This document shows, piece after piece, positions 1-7,756 of a DNA stretch of 64,000 nt. A program made the position numbers and the translations under genes. Location of the stretch: NCBI RefSeq assembly GCF_030709675.1, contig NZ_JAUZQD010000001.1, forward strand, positions 434,001 to 498,000, given 5' to 3'. Source of the stretch: Symbioplanes lichenis (lineage in GTDB: Bacteria; Actinomycetota; Actinomycetes; Mycobacteriales; Micromonosporaceae). Position 1 is the stretch's first letter, and every line of letters begins with the position of its first letter. Under the pieces are notes generated by a model. It ran no database searches, was not told where the DNA came from, and saw only the letters and a list, made by a program, of their open reading frames with translations.

Positions 1-58
1 AGGCACCGCCGTCCTGATGCTGACCCTCTTCGCCGCCGCCTACGCCGCCGGCACCTGA
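1..58 (+). CDS. C-terminal tail of a hydrophobic protein (partial)
   Basis: The reading frame that opens at base 2 encodes 18 residues, mostly Leu, Ala and Phe, and stops at TGA 56-58. It resembles the end of a last transmembrane helix. The gene starts outside the window, so the product cannot be named. Its last codons and stop are echoed in the repeat array just downstream, which suggests that the repeat unit came from this gene end. Confidence 0.45.
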   Translation, partial: GTAVLMLTLFAAAYAAGT

Positions 59-251
59 CCGCCCACGGCCCCGCCGCCCCTGACCGCCCATCACCTACAC
101 CGCCGGCACCCGACCGCCCATCGCACCGCCCACGCCACGGGCACCCGACCGCCCACCGCCCATGCCGCCGACTGACGCCCGCCCGCCGCCCATGCCGCCG
201 GCACCCGACCGTCCACCGCCTATGCCGCTGGCACCTGACCGCCCACCCGCC
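44..251. repeat. Degenerate tandem repeats seeded on a stop codon
   Basis: Copies of GCCGGCACCYGACCGCCCA recur near 44-65, 101-120, 140-157, 195-216 and 225-246, joined by CCGCCCATGCC-like linkers. The first copy includes the TGA stop of the preceding gene. Later copies read mostly CCGA instead of CTGA. No gene is visible between 59 and 305. Confidence 0.7.
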
Positions 252-305
252 GCCGGAAGTCGCCTCGCCGCCCGCCATCGCTGCCGGGCGACGAAGACCA
301 TCCCG

Positions 306-1415
306 TCAGAGCTGCTGCCACCAACCGTCCACAGCCGGCGGGTTGTCCACATCGACCCGCTCGCCCGGACGCGGGATCGCGAGCGTCACGTCGCGCGCCT
401 TCGCCTCGCGCCAGGTGCGGTCGGCCGGCTCGGTCCAGTCGTGCAGCGCCAGGTTGAACGTGGCCCAGTGCACCGGGATCATCACCTTGCCCCGGACGTC
501 CACATGGGTCGCCACGCCGTCCTCCGGGAACATGTGGATGTCCGGCCACTCGGCACTGTAGGCCCCGACCTGCACCAGCGTCACGTCGAACGGCCCGTGC
601 TGCTCGCCGACCCGCGCGAAGCCCGGGTGGTAACCCGTGTCGCCGGAGTAGAACGCCTTGCGCGTCGGCCCGTTGATCACCCAGGAGGCCCACAGCGTCT
701 CGTCGCGCGAGAAGCCGCGGCCGGAGAAGTGACGCGCCTCCGTGGCGATGAACTCGATGCCGGCGACCGTGGCCTTCTCGTCCCAGTCCAGCTCGATGAT
801 CCGGGTGGCCGGCACGCCCCACCGCTCCAGGTGCGCCCCGATGCCCAGCGGCACCAGGAAGGGCGCGGACTGCAGGTCCACCAGGTTGCGGATCGTCTCC
901 ATGTCCAGGTGGTCGTAGTGGTCGTGGGAGATCAGCACCGCGTCGAGCGGCGGGAGCTCGCGCAGCGCGACCGGCGGCTCGTGCAGCCGCTTCGGGCCCT
1001 GCAGCCGCGACGGGGAGCAGCGGTCGCTCCACACCGGGTCGAGCAGGACGCGGCGGCCTTCGATCTCGATCAGGGCGGACGAGTGGCCGTACCAAGTCAC
1101 GTAAAGCCCGTCGCCACCGGTCTCCGGGGTGACGAGCGGCACCGGCGACCCGGGACGCCGCCGGTCGCGGTCGCGCAGGGTGGCCGCCAGCAGGGCCGGC
1201 ATCGAGCCGGGCGCGATCTCCGTGCCCGGCAGGGTGTTCCGGAACTTGCCGTCCGAGAACTGGGGTGAGCGACGGTAACGCTCGGCCCGCTCGCCGGCCG
1301 CGCGCTTGCCGATCTGCCGCGAGCCCATCTGCAGCGGGATGTCCTTCGCGGCCCACACCGCCGCGGCGCCCACCGCGAGGGCGATCCAGGCCCCGGTACG
1401 CCTCTTCTTCGCCAT
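306..1415 (-). CDS. MBL-fold metal-dependent hydrolase, NAPE-PLD/UlaG-like
   Basis: The product has 369 aa. ATG 1415 is preceded by GGAGGAA at 6-base spacing, so a longer in-frame start at 1484 is not needed. The N-terminus is basic (MAKKRR) followed by a hydrophobic segment of about 20 residues, so it is likely a membrane anchor. The metallo-beta-lactamase signature HDHYDH (HxHxDH) lies near residue 165, after a VTWYGHSS segment typical of NAPE-PLD-like phosphodiesterases and UlaG relatives. It probably hydrolyses a phosphodiester or similar bond with a two-metal centre at the membrane. The natural substrate cannot be inferred. Confidence 0.85.
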   Translation of the reverse strand: MAKKRRTGAWIALAVGAAAVWAAKDIPLQMGSRQIGKRAAGERAERYRRSPQFSDGKFRNTLPGTEIAPGSMPALLAATLRDRDRRRPGSPVPLVTPETGGDGLYVTWYGHSSALIEIEGRRVLLDPVWSDRCSPSRLQGPKRLHEPPVALRELPPLDAVLISHDHYDHLDMETIRNLVDLQSAPFLVPLGIGAHLERWGVPATRIIELDWDEKATVAGIEFIATEARHFSGRGFSRDETLWASWVINGPTRKAFYSGDTGYHPGFARVGEQHGPFDVTLVQVGAYSAEWPDIHMFPEDGVATHVDVRGKVMIPVHWATFNLALHDWTEPADRTWREAKARDVTLAIPRPGERVDVDNPPAVDGWWQQL

Positions 1416-1512
1416 GCGCGCTTCCTCCGTCAGGATTGATGTTCCGGTACTCAAGTGTGGCCGTGGAGGGCCACGGGTCGCCACATGGACCTGAGGACGT
1501 CCTCAGCTTCGG

Positions 1513-2112
1513 ATGTATGTCACACTGCCGCGCGTGACCGCCGACACCCTGCAACAGCAGCAGCAATTCATCGTCCGCCAGCGCATCCGCCTGATGGTCA
1601 ACCAGTACGAGGTGCACGCCGCCGCCCCGGACGGATCCGAGGCCGGGCTGCTCGCCTTCGCCCAGCAGAAGCGGATGGCCTTCAAGGAGCAGGTGACCCT
1701 CTACACCGACGACTCCAAGTCCACTCCCGTGCTCGGGTTCAAGGCTCGCCAGGTCATGGACCTCGGCGCCACGTACGACGTCACGGACGCGACCGGCACT
1801 CCTATCGGCTCCTTCCGCAAGAACTTCAGGGCTTCGCTGCTGCGCTCGACGTGGCACCTCGACCAGCCCGGGTACGGCGAGCTGACCGGTCAGGAGACCA
1901 ACCAGTGGGTCGCCATCCTGCGCCGCTTCGTCGAGTCGCTGTCGTGGCTGCCCTACCACTTCGACTTCGTGCTGAACGGCCGTCCGGGCTTCAGCGTGGT
2001 CAAGAAGTGGGGCCTGCGCGACAAGTACGTCGTGACCGTGCACGACCAGTCGCTGGACCGCCGCCTCGTGGTCGCCATGGCCGTCGCCCTCGACGCCCTG
2101 CAGGCCCGCTGA
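1513..2112 (+). CDS. LURP-one/scramblase-fold family protein
   Basis: The product has 199 aa and resembles bacterial members of the LURP-one-related (tubby-like/scramblase fold) family. It has many beta-strand-like segments, such as the FKARQVMDLGATYDV region, then a conserved Trp/Phe-rich middle. No signal peptide or transmembrane helix is seen. The biochemical role of bacterial members is not established. The true start may be GTG 1534, which begins VTADTLQQ; neither start has a clear Shine-Dalgarno sequence. It diverges from the MBL hydrolase across about 100 bases. Confidence 0.75.
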   Translation: MYVTLPRVTADTLQQQQQFIVRQRIRLMVNQYEVHAAAPDGSEAGLLAFAQQKRMAFKEQVTLYTDDSKSTPVLGFKARQVMDLGATYDVTDATGTPIGSFRKNFRASLLRSTWHLDQPGYGELTGQETNQWVAILRRFVESLSWLPYHFDFVLNGRPGFSVVKKWGLRDKYVVTVHDQSLDRRLVVAMAVALDALQAR

Positions 2113-2237
2113 TCCACCACCCGGCTCAAGTCCGCGCGCCTGGCCGTCTCCGTGTGGACGTCCGCGCGGTTCGACCGCGACGACCGTCCCCGCCGCCGGA
2201 CCGCGCCAGCCGTCCCGCGCTCTCGCAGGCCCGCTGA
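2100..2237. repeat. 13-bp direct repeat duplicating a gene's stop end
   Basis: GCAGGCCCGCTGA occurs at 2100-2112, where it ends the LURP-one gene, and again at 2225-2237. The second copy lies in the intergenic gap before the HD-domain gene. It fits the stop-seeded repeat pattern of this window. Confidence 0.65.
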
Positions 2238-2285
2238 GCTGGCTCTCTCGCCTCGGGCCGCGAAACCGGTCCGGCACTGATGTAT

Positions 2286-2291
2286 TAGCGT
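2286..2291 (+). promoter_or_regulatory. -10 box TAGCGT, leaderless promoter of the HD dNTPase gene
   Basis: TAGCGT lies 7 bases before ATG 2299, so transcription would begin at or next to the start codon. No Shine-Dalgarno sequence is present. Confidence 0.55.
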
Positions 2292-2298
2292 CGGGCGC

Positions 2299-3783
2299 AT
2301 GGAAGATCCACGCGCCCGGCGCCGCTTCGGTGACGGCCTCGTCGCCCCCGGCGATCTCGCCGCCAGCCCGTTCCGCGTCGACCGCGACCGGATCGTCAGC
2401 TCGCCCTTCTTCGCCCGCCTCGGCGGCGTCACCCAGGTGATCAGCCCCGGCGGCGCCGGCCTGCTGGTGCACAACCGCCTGACCCACAGCCTCAAGGTCG
2501 CGTCGGTTGCCCGCGCGATCGCGGAGCGGCTGCATTCCCGGTACGCCGACCAGCTCGCCAAGCTCGGCGGCTGCGACCCCGACGTGGTGGAGGCGGCGGC
2601 GCTCGCGCACGACCTCGGTCACCCGCCCTTCGGCCACCTGGGTGAACGGGTCCTCGACAACCTCGCTCGCCACAACCTGCGCCTGCGCGACGGCTTCGAG
2701 GGCAACGCCCAGTCCTACCGCATCGTCACCAGCACCGAGATCCGCGGCGAGGCCACCATCGGCCTCAACCTGACGGCTGCCACCCGCGCCGCCATCCTCA
2801 AGTACCCGTGGACCCGCCGCAGCCACCCGGACCCGCACCCGCGCTTCATGGACCCGGCTCCGCGCGGCGCCGCGGCACCCCCGGAGGATCCCGACGGCGG
2901 CTCGCTCAAGTTCGGCGCCTACTCCACCGAGCGCGACGACATGATCGAGGCCCGCGCCCCCTTCGCCGGCCTGGTCGCCGACTGGCAGCAGACCGCCGAG
3001 GCCTCGGTCATGGACACGGCCGACGACATCGCGTACGCCATCCACGACCTCGAGGACGTCCACCGCGTCGGCGTCCTCCAGCAAGGCGCCGTGGCGGGCG
3101 AGCTGATGGCCTGGCAGCGCACCTCCTACTCGGGCACGGCCGACGAGGAGCTCGTCCAGCGCCGCCCCGGCAACGCCATCGAGGCGCTCCGCCGGCAGCT
3201 GCACCGCAAGGACGGCTGGGTCACCGACGACGAGGCCTTCGCCGCCGCCGTCGAGCAGGTCCGCGCCGAACTCGTCGACGGCCTCCTCAGCGTGCCCTTC
3301 GACGGCTCCCTGGAGGCCGAGTCGCAGGTCGCGGCCTTCTCCGCCATGTGGACCAAGCGCCTGGTCGACGCCATCGCCGTCACGGACTCCCCCGCCGTGC
3401 GCTCCGGCCACGTCCAGCTCGCCCCGGCCCAGTGGCACGAGGTCCAGATCCTCAAGTTCGTCCAGAACCGCTTCGTCCTCGCCCGCCCCGACCTGGCCCT
3501 GCATCAGCGCGGCCAGGCGCGCCTGCTCGAGTCGCTGGTCGAGGCGCTGCTGGCCTGGCTGGCCGACCCCGCCGAGGCGGAGCGCCTGCCCAGCCGCATC
3601 CGGGACCTGGTCGAGCTCGCCGAGGCCGAGCTGCCCGAGGGCACCCCCGACCGCGTGGCCCGGGCCCGGGGCCGGGCGGTGATCGATTACGTGGCCGCGC
3701 TGACGGACAGCCAGGCGGTCGCGCTGATGGACGCCCTCTCCGGCCGCAGCCGCCAGCTCTGGACGGACTCGTTCGTCCTCTGA
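2299..3783 (+). CDS. dgt: dGTPase-like HD-domain triphosphohydrolase
   Basis: The product has 494 aa. It carries the HD superfamily metal site: H63 in NRLTHSLKV, H104-D105 in ALAHDLGHPPFGH, and a later Asp in DTADDIAYAIHDLED. This order matches the deoxyguanosinetriphosphate triphosphohydrolase family, which cuts dNTPs to deoxynucleosides plus triphosphate and so limits dNTP pools. Many family members prefer dNTPs other than dGTP, so the substrate is not certain. The start is leaderless (-10 box at 2286). A repeat array and a strong hairpin follow. Confidence 0.9.
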   Translation: MEDPRARRRFGDGLVAPGDLAASPFRVDRDRIVSSPFFARLGGVTQVISPGGAGLLVHNRLTHSLKVASVARAIAERLHSRYADQLAKLGGCDPDVVEAAALAHDLGHPPFGHLGERVLDNLARHNLRLRDGFEGNAQSYRIVTSTEIRGEATIGLNLTAATRAAILKYPWTRRSHPDPHPRFMDPAPRGAAAPPEDPDGGSLKFGAYSTERDDMIEARAPFAGLVADWQQTAEASVMDTADDIAYAIHDLEDVHRVGVLQQGAVAGELMAWQRTSYSGTADEELVQRRPGNAIEALRRQLHRKDGWVTDDEAFAAAVEQVRAELVDGLLSVPFDGSLEAESQVAAFSAMWTKRLVDAIAVTDSPAVRSGHVQLAPAQWHEVQILKFVQNRFVLARPDLALHQRGQARLLESLVEALLAWLADPAEAERLPSRIRDLVELAEAELPEGTPDRVARARGRAVIDYVAALTDSQAVALMDALSGRSRQLWTDSFVL

Positions 3784-3796
3784 CCTCCGCTCAGCC

Positions 3797-3903
3797 GCTC
3801 CCGCCCCGAGCGGCCCATCGCACCAGCGCCCGCTCCCCGCCCGGAGCGGCCCATCGCAATATTGCCCGCTCCTGGTCCGGAGCGGCCCACGGGAACACCG
3901 CCC
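3797..3903. repeat. Tandem repeat, 36-bp unit, three copies
   Basis: Three units (3797-3831, 3832-3867, 3868-3903) share GAGCGGCCCA followed by a variable AT-richer core and GCCC. It sits 13 bases after the stop of the HD-domain gene. Confidence 0.75.
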
Positions 3904-3935
3904 GCCCCCTGTTCGATCGATCTCTCGGGACTCCA

Positions 3936-3967
3936 GCCGCTTCCGCTGACAGCGGAAGCGGCTTTTC
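3936..3967 (+). terminator. Rho-independent terminator
   Basis: A perfect 12-bp stem, GCCGCTTCCGCT with AGCGGAAGCGGC, closes a 3-base loop (GAC) and is followed by TTTTCT. It ends transcription of the HD dNTPase gene. Confidence 0.85.
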
Positions 3968-4026
3968 TGGCGCAACGCTCGCAACGGTGTAAGCATGTAA
4001 TCAACGAAGCACCTGGGGAGGCTGTC

Positions 4027-4587
4027 ATGCGCTACCGTCCACCGTCCGGCACCCGCACCGAGCCGCCACCCGCCGACGACGCCGCCGCCTGGATCACCGG
4101 CGCCGCCCCCGACACCTGGTTCACCGAGCCGCCGGAGGTCGTCGTCGACCGCGACGAGATCCTCATCTGGGGCCGCGTCCCCACCCCGGAACTGGGCGCC
4201 GACGCCGCCGAGGCCGACCGCGCCGCCGCCCACGCCGGCCGCATCCACCAGTTCCGCGAGGACACGCGCGACGACCGCATCCGCATCGCCCGGCAGGTCG
4301 AGCACCGTTACCAGCGCAAGGTCAGCTGGGGCATCCGCTGCGGCGACACCAACGAGCTCTTCACCCACCTGTCCGCGCCGGTGATGACCCGCCTGCGCCA
4401 GCCGGAGCGCCAGGTCCTCGACACTCTCGTCGACGCCGGCGTGGCCCGCAGCCGCTCCGAGGCGCTGGCCTGGTGCGTCCGCCTGGTCGGCGAGCACAGC
4501 GACGACTGGCTCACCGAGCTCCGCCAAGCCCTCACCCAGGTGGAAACCCTCCGCCGCCGCGGCCCCGCTGCTCCCACTGCCGACTGA
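4027..4587 (+). CDS. Hypothetical protein with RHH-like C-terminal segment
   Basis: The product has 186 aa. ATG 4027 follows GGGGAGG at about 5-base spacing. The first 40 residues are Pro/Ala/Asp-rich. The middle is a charged helix, and the last 60 residues (around LDTLVDAGVARSRSEALAW) look like the 'RSRSEAL' helix of ribbon-helix-helix proteins. A DNA-binding or protein-binding role is possible but unproven. It is bounded upstream by a terminator, so it has its own promoter. Confidence 0.75.
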   Translation: MRYRPPSGTRTEPPPADDAAAWITGAAPDTWFTEPPEVVVDRDEILIWGRVPTPELGADAAEADRAAAHAGRIHQFREDTRDDRIRIARQVEHRYQRKVSWGIRCGDTNELFTHLSAPVMTRLRQPERQVLDTLVDAGVARSRSEALAWCVRLVGEHSDDWLTELRQALTQVETLRRRGPAAPTAD

Positions 4588-4800
4588 CCGGCCGCGACGC
4601 GCACGAAGCCACCACAGCCCGCCGCCCTGGCCGTTGCCCAACCAGCCGCGGCGGGCTGGGAGCCACCACGGCCCACGGCTCCGACCGTCGACCGACCGGG
4701 CATGGCGGGCGCGAAGCCACGTCCACCCGCCGCTCCGGCCGCCGATCGTCCGGGCGCGGCGGGCCCGGAGCCGCCGGAGCCACCCGTCCGTGCTCGCGAG
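4580..4800. repeat. Degenerate tandem repeat, about 54-bp unit, four copies
   Basis: The unit contains GCGGCGGGC..GAAGCCACC..CACCCGCCG..CGACCG and recurs about every 54 bases. The stop end GACTGACCGGCCGCG of the preceding gene resembles the later GACCGACCGGGCATG, so one copy again spans a stop codon. No gene is seen in 4588-4827. Confidence 0.6.
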
Positions 4801-4815
4801 GCGGGGCAGCCCGGC

Positions 4816-4821
4816 TAGGGT
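4816..4821 (+). promoter_or_regulatory. -10 box TAGGGT, leaderless promoter
   Basis: TAGGGT ends 6 bases before GTG 4828, the start of the HipA-like gene. No Shine-Dalgarno sequence is seen. Confidence 0.6.
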
Positions 4822-4827
4822 GGTCGC

Positions 4828-5574
4828 GTGCTGCCCGAGGTAACCGCCGTCCGCTACGTCACGCCCCTGCGGGAGGGCGGCTCCCTGCCCGGCATCGTCG
4901 AGGCCGACAACCTGGGCACCTACGTCGTCAAGTTCCGCGGCGCGGGCCAAGGCCCCAAGGCGCTGGTCGCCGAGGTGATCTCCGGCGAGCTGGCCCGCCG
5001 CCTCGGGCTCCCGGTGCCGGAGCTCGTCGTCACGCACCTCGATCCGGTCGTGGCTCGCGCCGAGCCCGACGAAGAGGTGCAGGAGCTGATCAAGGCCAGC
5101 GCCGGCACCAACCTCGGCATGGACTACCTGCCCGGCGCGCTCGGCTACGACCCGGTCGCCTACCCCGTCGAGGCGGAGCTCGCTTCCCGGATCCTCGTCT
5201 TCGACGCCTTCGTCGAGAACGTCGATCGCAGCTGGCGCAACCCCAACCTGCTGATCTGGCACGGCGACCTCTGGCTCATCGACCACGGCGCCACCCTCTA
5301 CTTCCACCACAACTGGCCCCGGGCCACGGCTGTCGTCCACCGGCCCTACAAGGCCGACGACCACGTGCTCAAGCCTTACGCCACCGCTGTCCCGGCCGCG
5401 GCCGACCTCATCGTGTCCCGGCTCACCGCCGAGCTGCTGGACGAGGTGCTCGCCCTGGTGCCCGACGAGTGGCTGGCGGCCTTCGACTTCGACACCGCCG
5501 AGGCTGCTCGCGTCGCCTACCGCGAACATCTGCTTGCCCGCGCTGCCGACCCCACCGCGTGGGTGCCGGCATGA
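4828..5574 (+). CDS. HipA-like kinase family protein
   Basis: The product has 248 aa, about half the length of a full HipA toxin kinase. It matches the short HipA-related family (HipA_2 type). Kinase-like elements are visible: TYVVKFRG with the lysine of the ATP site, DAFVENVDRSWRNPN resembling the catalytic-loop N-x-D-R-N pattern, and LWLIDHG resembling the metal-binding D-x-G. It starts with GTG behind a leaderless -10 box. Its stop overlaps the next gene (ATGA), so the two are translated together. Substrate unknown; no HipB-like antitoxin is present. Confidence 0.8.
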   Translation: MLPEVTAVRYVTPLREGGSLPGIVEADNLGTYVVKFRGAGQGPKALVAEVISGELARRLGLPVPELVVTHLDPVVARAEPDEEVQELIKASAGTNLGMDYLPGALGYDPVAYPVEAELASRILVFDAFVENVDRSWRNPNLLIWHGDLWLIDHGATLYFHHNWPRATAVVHRPYKADDHVLKPYATAVPAAADLIVSRLTAELLDEVLALVPDEWLAAFDFDTAEAARVAYREHLLARAADPTAWVPA

Positions 5575-5963
5575 GCGACCAGCCCACCCGGACCCCTTAC
5601 GAGTACGCGATCATCCGCGCCGTCCCCCGGGTCGAGCGCGGCGAGCAGATCAATGTCGGCGTCGTGCTCTACTCCCAGCGCCGCGACTTCCTGGCCGCCC
5701 GCACCCACCTGCACGAGGCGCGGCTGCTCGCTCTCGACCCCCACGCCGACCTGGACTCGATCCGCGCGGCCCTGAAGGCCTGGGAGATCACCTGTGCCGG
5801 GGGCGTCGACGGGGGTGCCGCCCGCGCCATGAAGCAGGGCGAGCGCTTCCGCTGGATGGTGGCCCCCCGCAGCACCATCCTGCAGGCCGGCCCGGTCCAC
5901 ATGGGTCTCGCCGAAGATCCCGGCTCCGAGCTCGACCGGCTCGTCGAACTCCTCGTCCGCTGA
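5571..5963 (+). CDS. DUF3037 family protein
   Basis: The product has 130 aa. It opens with YEYAIIRAVPRVERGEQINVG, the hallmark of DUF3037 proteins. The ATG overlaps the stop of the HipA-like gene by four bases, so they form a translationally coupled pair, a pairing that recurs in bacteria. No signal peptide or membrane segment is present. Function is unknown; a role as partner or substrate of the HipA-like kinase is a reasonable inference. Confidence 0.85.
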   Translation: MSDQPTRTPYEYAIIRAVPRVERGEQINVGVVLYSQRRDFLAARTHLHEARLLALDPHADLDSIRAALKAWEITCAGGVDGGAARAMKQGERFRWMVAPRSTILQAGPVHMGLAEDPGSELDRLVELLVR

Positions 5964-6250
5964 CCGCACCGGTCGCGGAAACCATCCGAGGGTAGGCATC
6001 GGCCGGCCGCTCGGCCCGCTTTCCCGAGCCCGCGCCGGCCGCTTCGTGGCTGACCCACTCGTCGCCGGAGCAGAAAGACCAAGGCCCGACGCGACGACGC
6101 AGTGTGCGGCCATGCCGCCACGCCGGGGCTCCCGGGCACGCCGTCCGAAGCGCAGACGAAGAGCTGCACCCCACGGGGAGGAGCGGCGCGCACCGTCATG
6201 GGACGACACGGTGCTGCTCATCCGGCAGACCACTCCTTGATCGACAGTGA
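5964..6250. other. No recognisable gene; start of an accessory patch
   Basis: Short ORFs occur on both strands but none resembles a known family. Codon positions do not show the strong third-base GC preference of the neighbours. The stretch may contain gene debris. Confidence 0.4.
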
Positions 6251-6529
6251 TCATCGGAGCCCCAACGCGATGGCAGGATCAGGGGCCCGCATGAGGTCGG
6301 CCTCGAGGACAACACCGCGAGGCGACTGCGACGTGACCACGCGTCCCGGGTGAAGTCGGGCGTCCGAGGCATAGCGCGCTGTCAGCACGCGCTGCGCCGC
6401 ACCTTCTCCCTCATCGGCGGCGATGATCAGCGCGGCGATCTCATCAATGAAGATGAGATCTTCGTCCTCCCCCAGCGTGGGTGCCATCGCACCGAACAGG
6501 TCCCACAGCAGCATCCGTCGCCATGGCAT
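6251..6529 (-). CDS. Hypothetical small acidic protein, possible remnant
   Basis: The product has 92 aa from ATG 6529; the frame stays open to 6616. The segment GEDEDLIFIDEIAALIIAADEGEG looks like real protein, but codons use A/T in third position more than neighbouring genes do. This suggests foreign origin or decay. No family is recognised. It lies just downstream of the MerR-type remnant on the same strand. Confidence 0.4.
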   Translation of the reverse strand: MPWRRMLLWDLFGAMAPTLGEDEDLIFIDEIAALIIAADEGEGAAQRVLTARYASDARLHPGRVVTSQSPRGVVLEADLMRAPDPAIALGLR

Positions 6530-6587
6530 CAACAGGACAGGCGACAGGCACGAAGCAGCTCGGGCAAGCGGACGCTCTCCGGTCAGG

Positions 6588-6890
6588 TCAGGCGACGGAG
6601 ACGGGCTGAGCGACATCCACGAACGGCTCGGAGGCGCCGGTCTCGACCCAGGGACTCAGATAGATCTCACGGATGGGCAGGCACAGCGGCAGCCCCGCCT
6701 CCGCCACGGCTGCTTCGACCGCGGAGTAGGCGGACATGATGCGCGGATAGAAGCAGTCGTCCCGGGCCACCGTCGCGTATAGCTGCTCGTGGGCGGGCTC
6801 CCGGCGGATGGCGACATTGCGGTCGGGCTCGACGGCACCGGTGAACGGCACGCACACCTCGATGGGCGCGACGGTCTCCGGAGGAGGCCG
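6588..6890 (-). pseudogene. C-terminal remnant of a MerR-type regulator (GyrI-like domain)
   Basis: About 100 residues read like the GyrI-like effector-binding domain of MerR/BmrR regulators. They run from PPPETVAPIEV, through a central charged stretch, to GLPLCLPIREIYLSP. The N-terminal HTH that such regulators need is missing: the frame runs into the start region of the oppositely oriented permease gene with no DNA-binding sequence. GTG 6857 is the only convenient start. A stand-alone effector-domain protein is the alternative. Confidence 0.5.
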
Positions 6891-6921
6891 GCAATGACCC
6901 GGACCATGACCGTTGCCGAAA

Positions 6922-7581
6922 ATGGCGCTGCGCGAGCTCGGCCGCCGCCGGGGTGTGCTGATCCTGCTGGCGTTGCTGCCGCTCGCGGCTTACTTCTCGC
7001 GGCGCGGCGAGGCGTACTGGCAGTCGGTGCGTTTCGCGTCCCTCGGAATCGGCTGGACGCTCAGCACCGCGGCGCTGTTCGCGGGCAACGCGGCTCGGAC
7101 GGTGGAGCAGCGATTGCGGCTCGCCGGATACGCCCCGCACCAGTTGTGGTTCGGTCGCCTGCTGGCCTTGTGGACGGTCGGGCTGGTGCTGGTCGTGCCC
7201 TACTTCGTGCTGATGCACGTTGACCTGGACGATGTCCGAGGCGGCGGGGTGGCGCTGATTCTCGTGCTCACCGTGGCGGTGTCGGCGCCGTTCGGGATGG
7301 CTGTCAGTGCCGTGCTCCCCCGGGAGATGGAGGGCATGCTGGTACTGCTCACCATCGTCTCGACCCAGATGCTGATGAACCCGGACCAGGCCGTCGCTCA
7401 CGCGCTGCCGTTCTGGTTCTCCCGCGAGATCGGCGTGTACGCCATCGAGCACGACGCCGGCACCGATCGGATCGTCAACGGTTGCGTGCACGCCGGGATC
7501 ACCGTCGCCGTCTGCTTGGCAGTGATCGCCGTGGCGTCAGCGGTCCGCCTCCGTCGCCGGGGTCATCTGTCCTTCGCGTGA
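6922..7581 (+). CDS. ABC-2 type transporter permease, orphan
   Basis: The product has 219 aa from ATG 6922 (TTG 6913 is also possible), with about six hydrophobic segments and the layout of a short ABC-2 membrane subunit. No ATPase gene accompanies it. The best Shine-Dalgarno (GGAGGAGG at 6880) is spaced for ATG 6894, which is in a different frame. This suggests a frameshift or rearrangement near the N-terminus. Its position beside a truncated regulator supports a decaying export locus. Confidence 0.6.
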   Translation: MALRELGRRRGVLILLALLPLAAYFSRRGEAYWQSVRFASLGIGWTLSTAALFAGNAARTVEQRLRLAGYAPHQLWFGRLLALWTVGLVLVVPYFVLMHVDLDDVRGGGVALILVLTVAVSAPFGMAVSAVLPREMEGMLVLLTIVSTQMLMNPDQAVAHALPFWFSREIGVYAIEHDAGTDRIVNGCVHAGITVAVCLAVIAVASAVRLRRRGHLSFA

Positions 7582-7659
7582 GGGCGCCCGCTACGGCACG
7601 GCCGAAACCGAGGCGACCGAACGCTCGGGACGCATACGACGCACACAGCGTCGCCCGCC

Positions 7660-7756
7660 GCGACGAAGCAGGGCGCGACGGGGCAGGACCAAGACGCGAC
7701 GGGCAGGACCAGGGCGCAACGGGAGAAGGCAGGAGCGACAGGGTGGGATCAGGCGG
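7660..7756. repeat. Degenerate 20-bp tandem repeat spanning an SDR stop codon
   Basis: Units such as GCGACGGGCAGGACCAGG repeat about every 20 bases. The last unit (7734-7755, GCGACAGGGTGGGATCAGGC) includes the stop codon of the minus-strand SDR gene. Confidence 0.6.

Noticed and set aside
4580-4800. Coding extension translated from the repeat region (Arg/Gly/Pro-rich frames)
   Set aside because: Frames are open because of GC content; no start signal or conserved product is seen, and a promoter for the next gene lies at the end of the array.
220-5529. Very long minus-strand open frame of over 1,700 codons
   Set aside because: It runs antisense through several well-supported genes and has low-complexity Arg/Gly/Ala content, an artefact of high GC.
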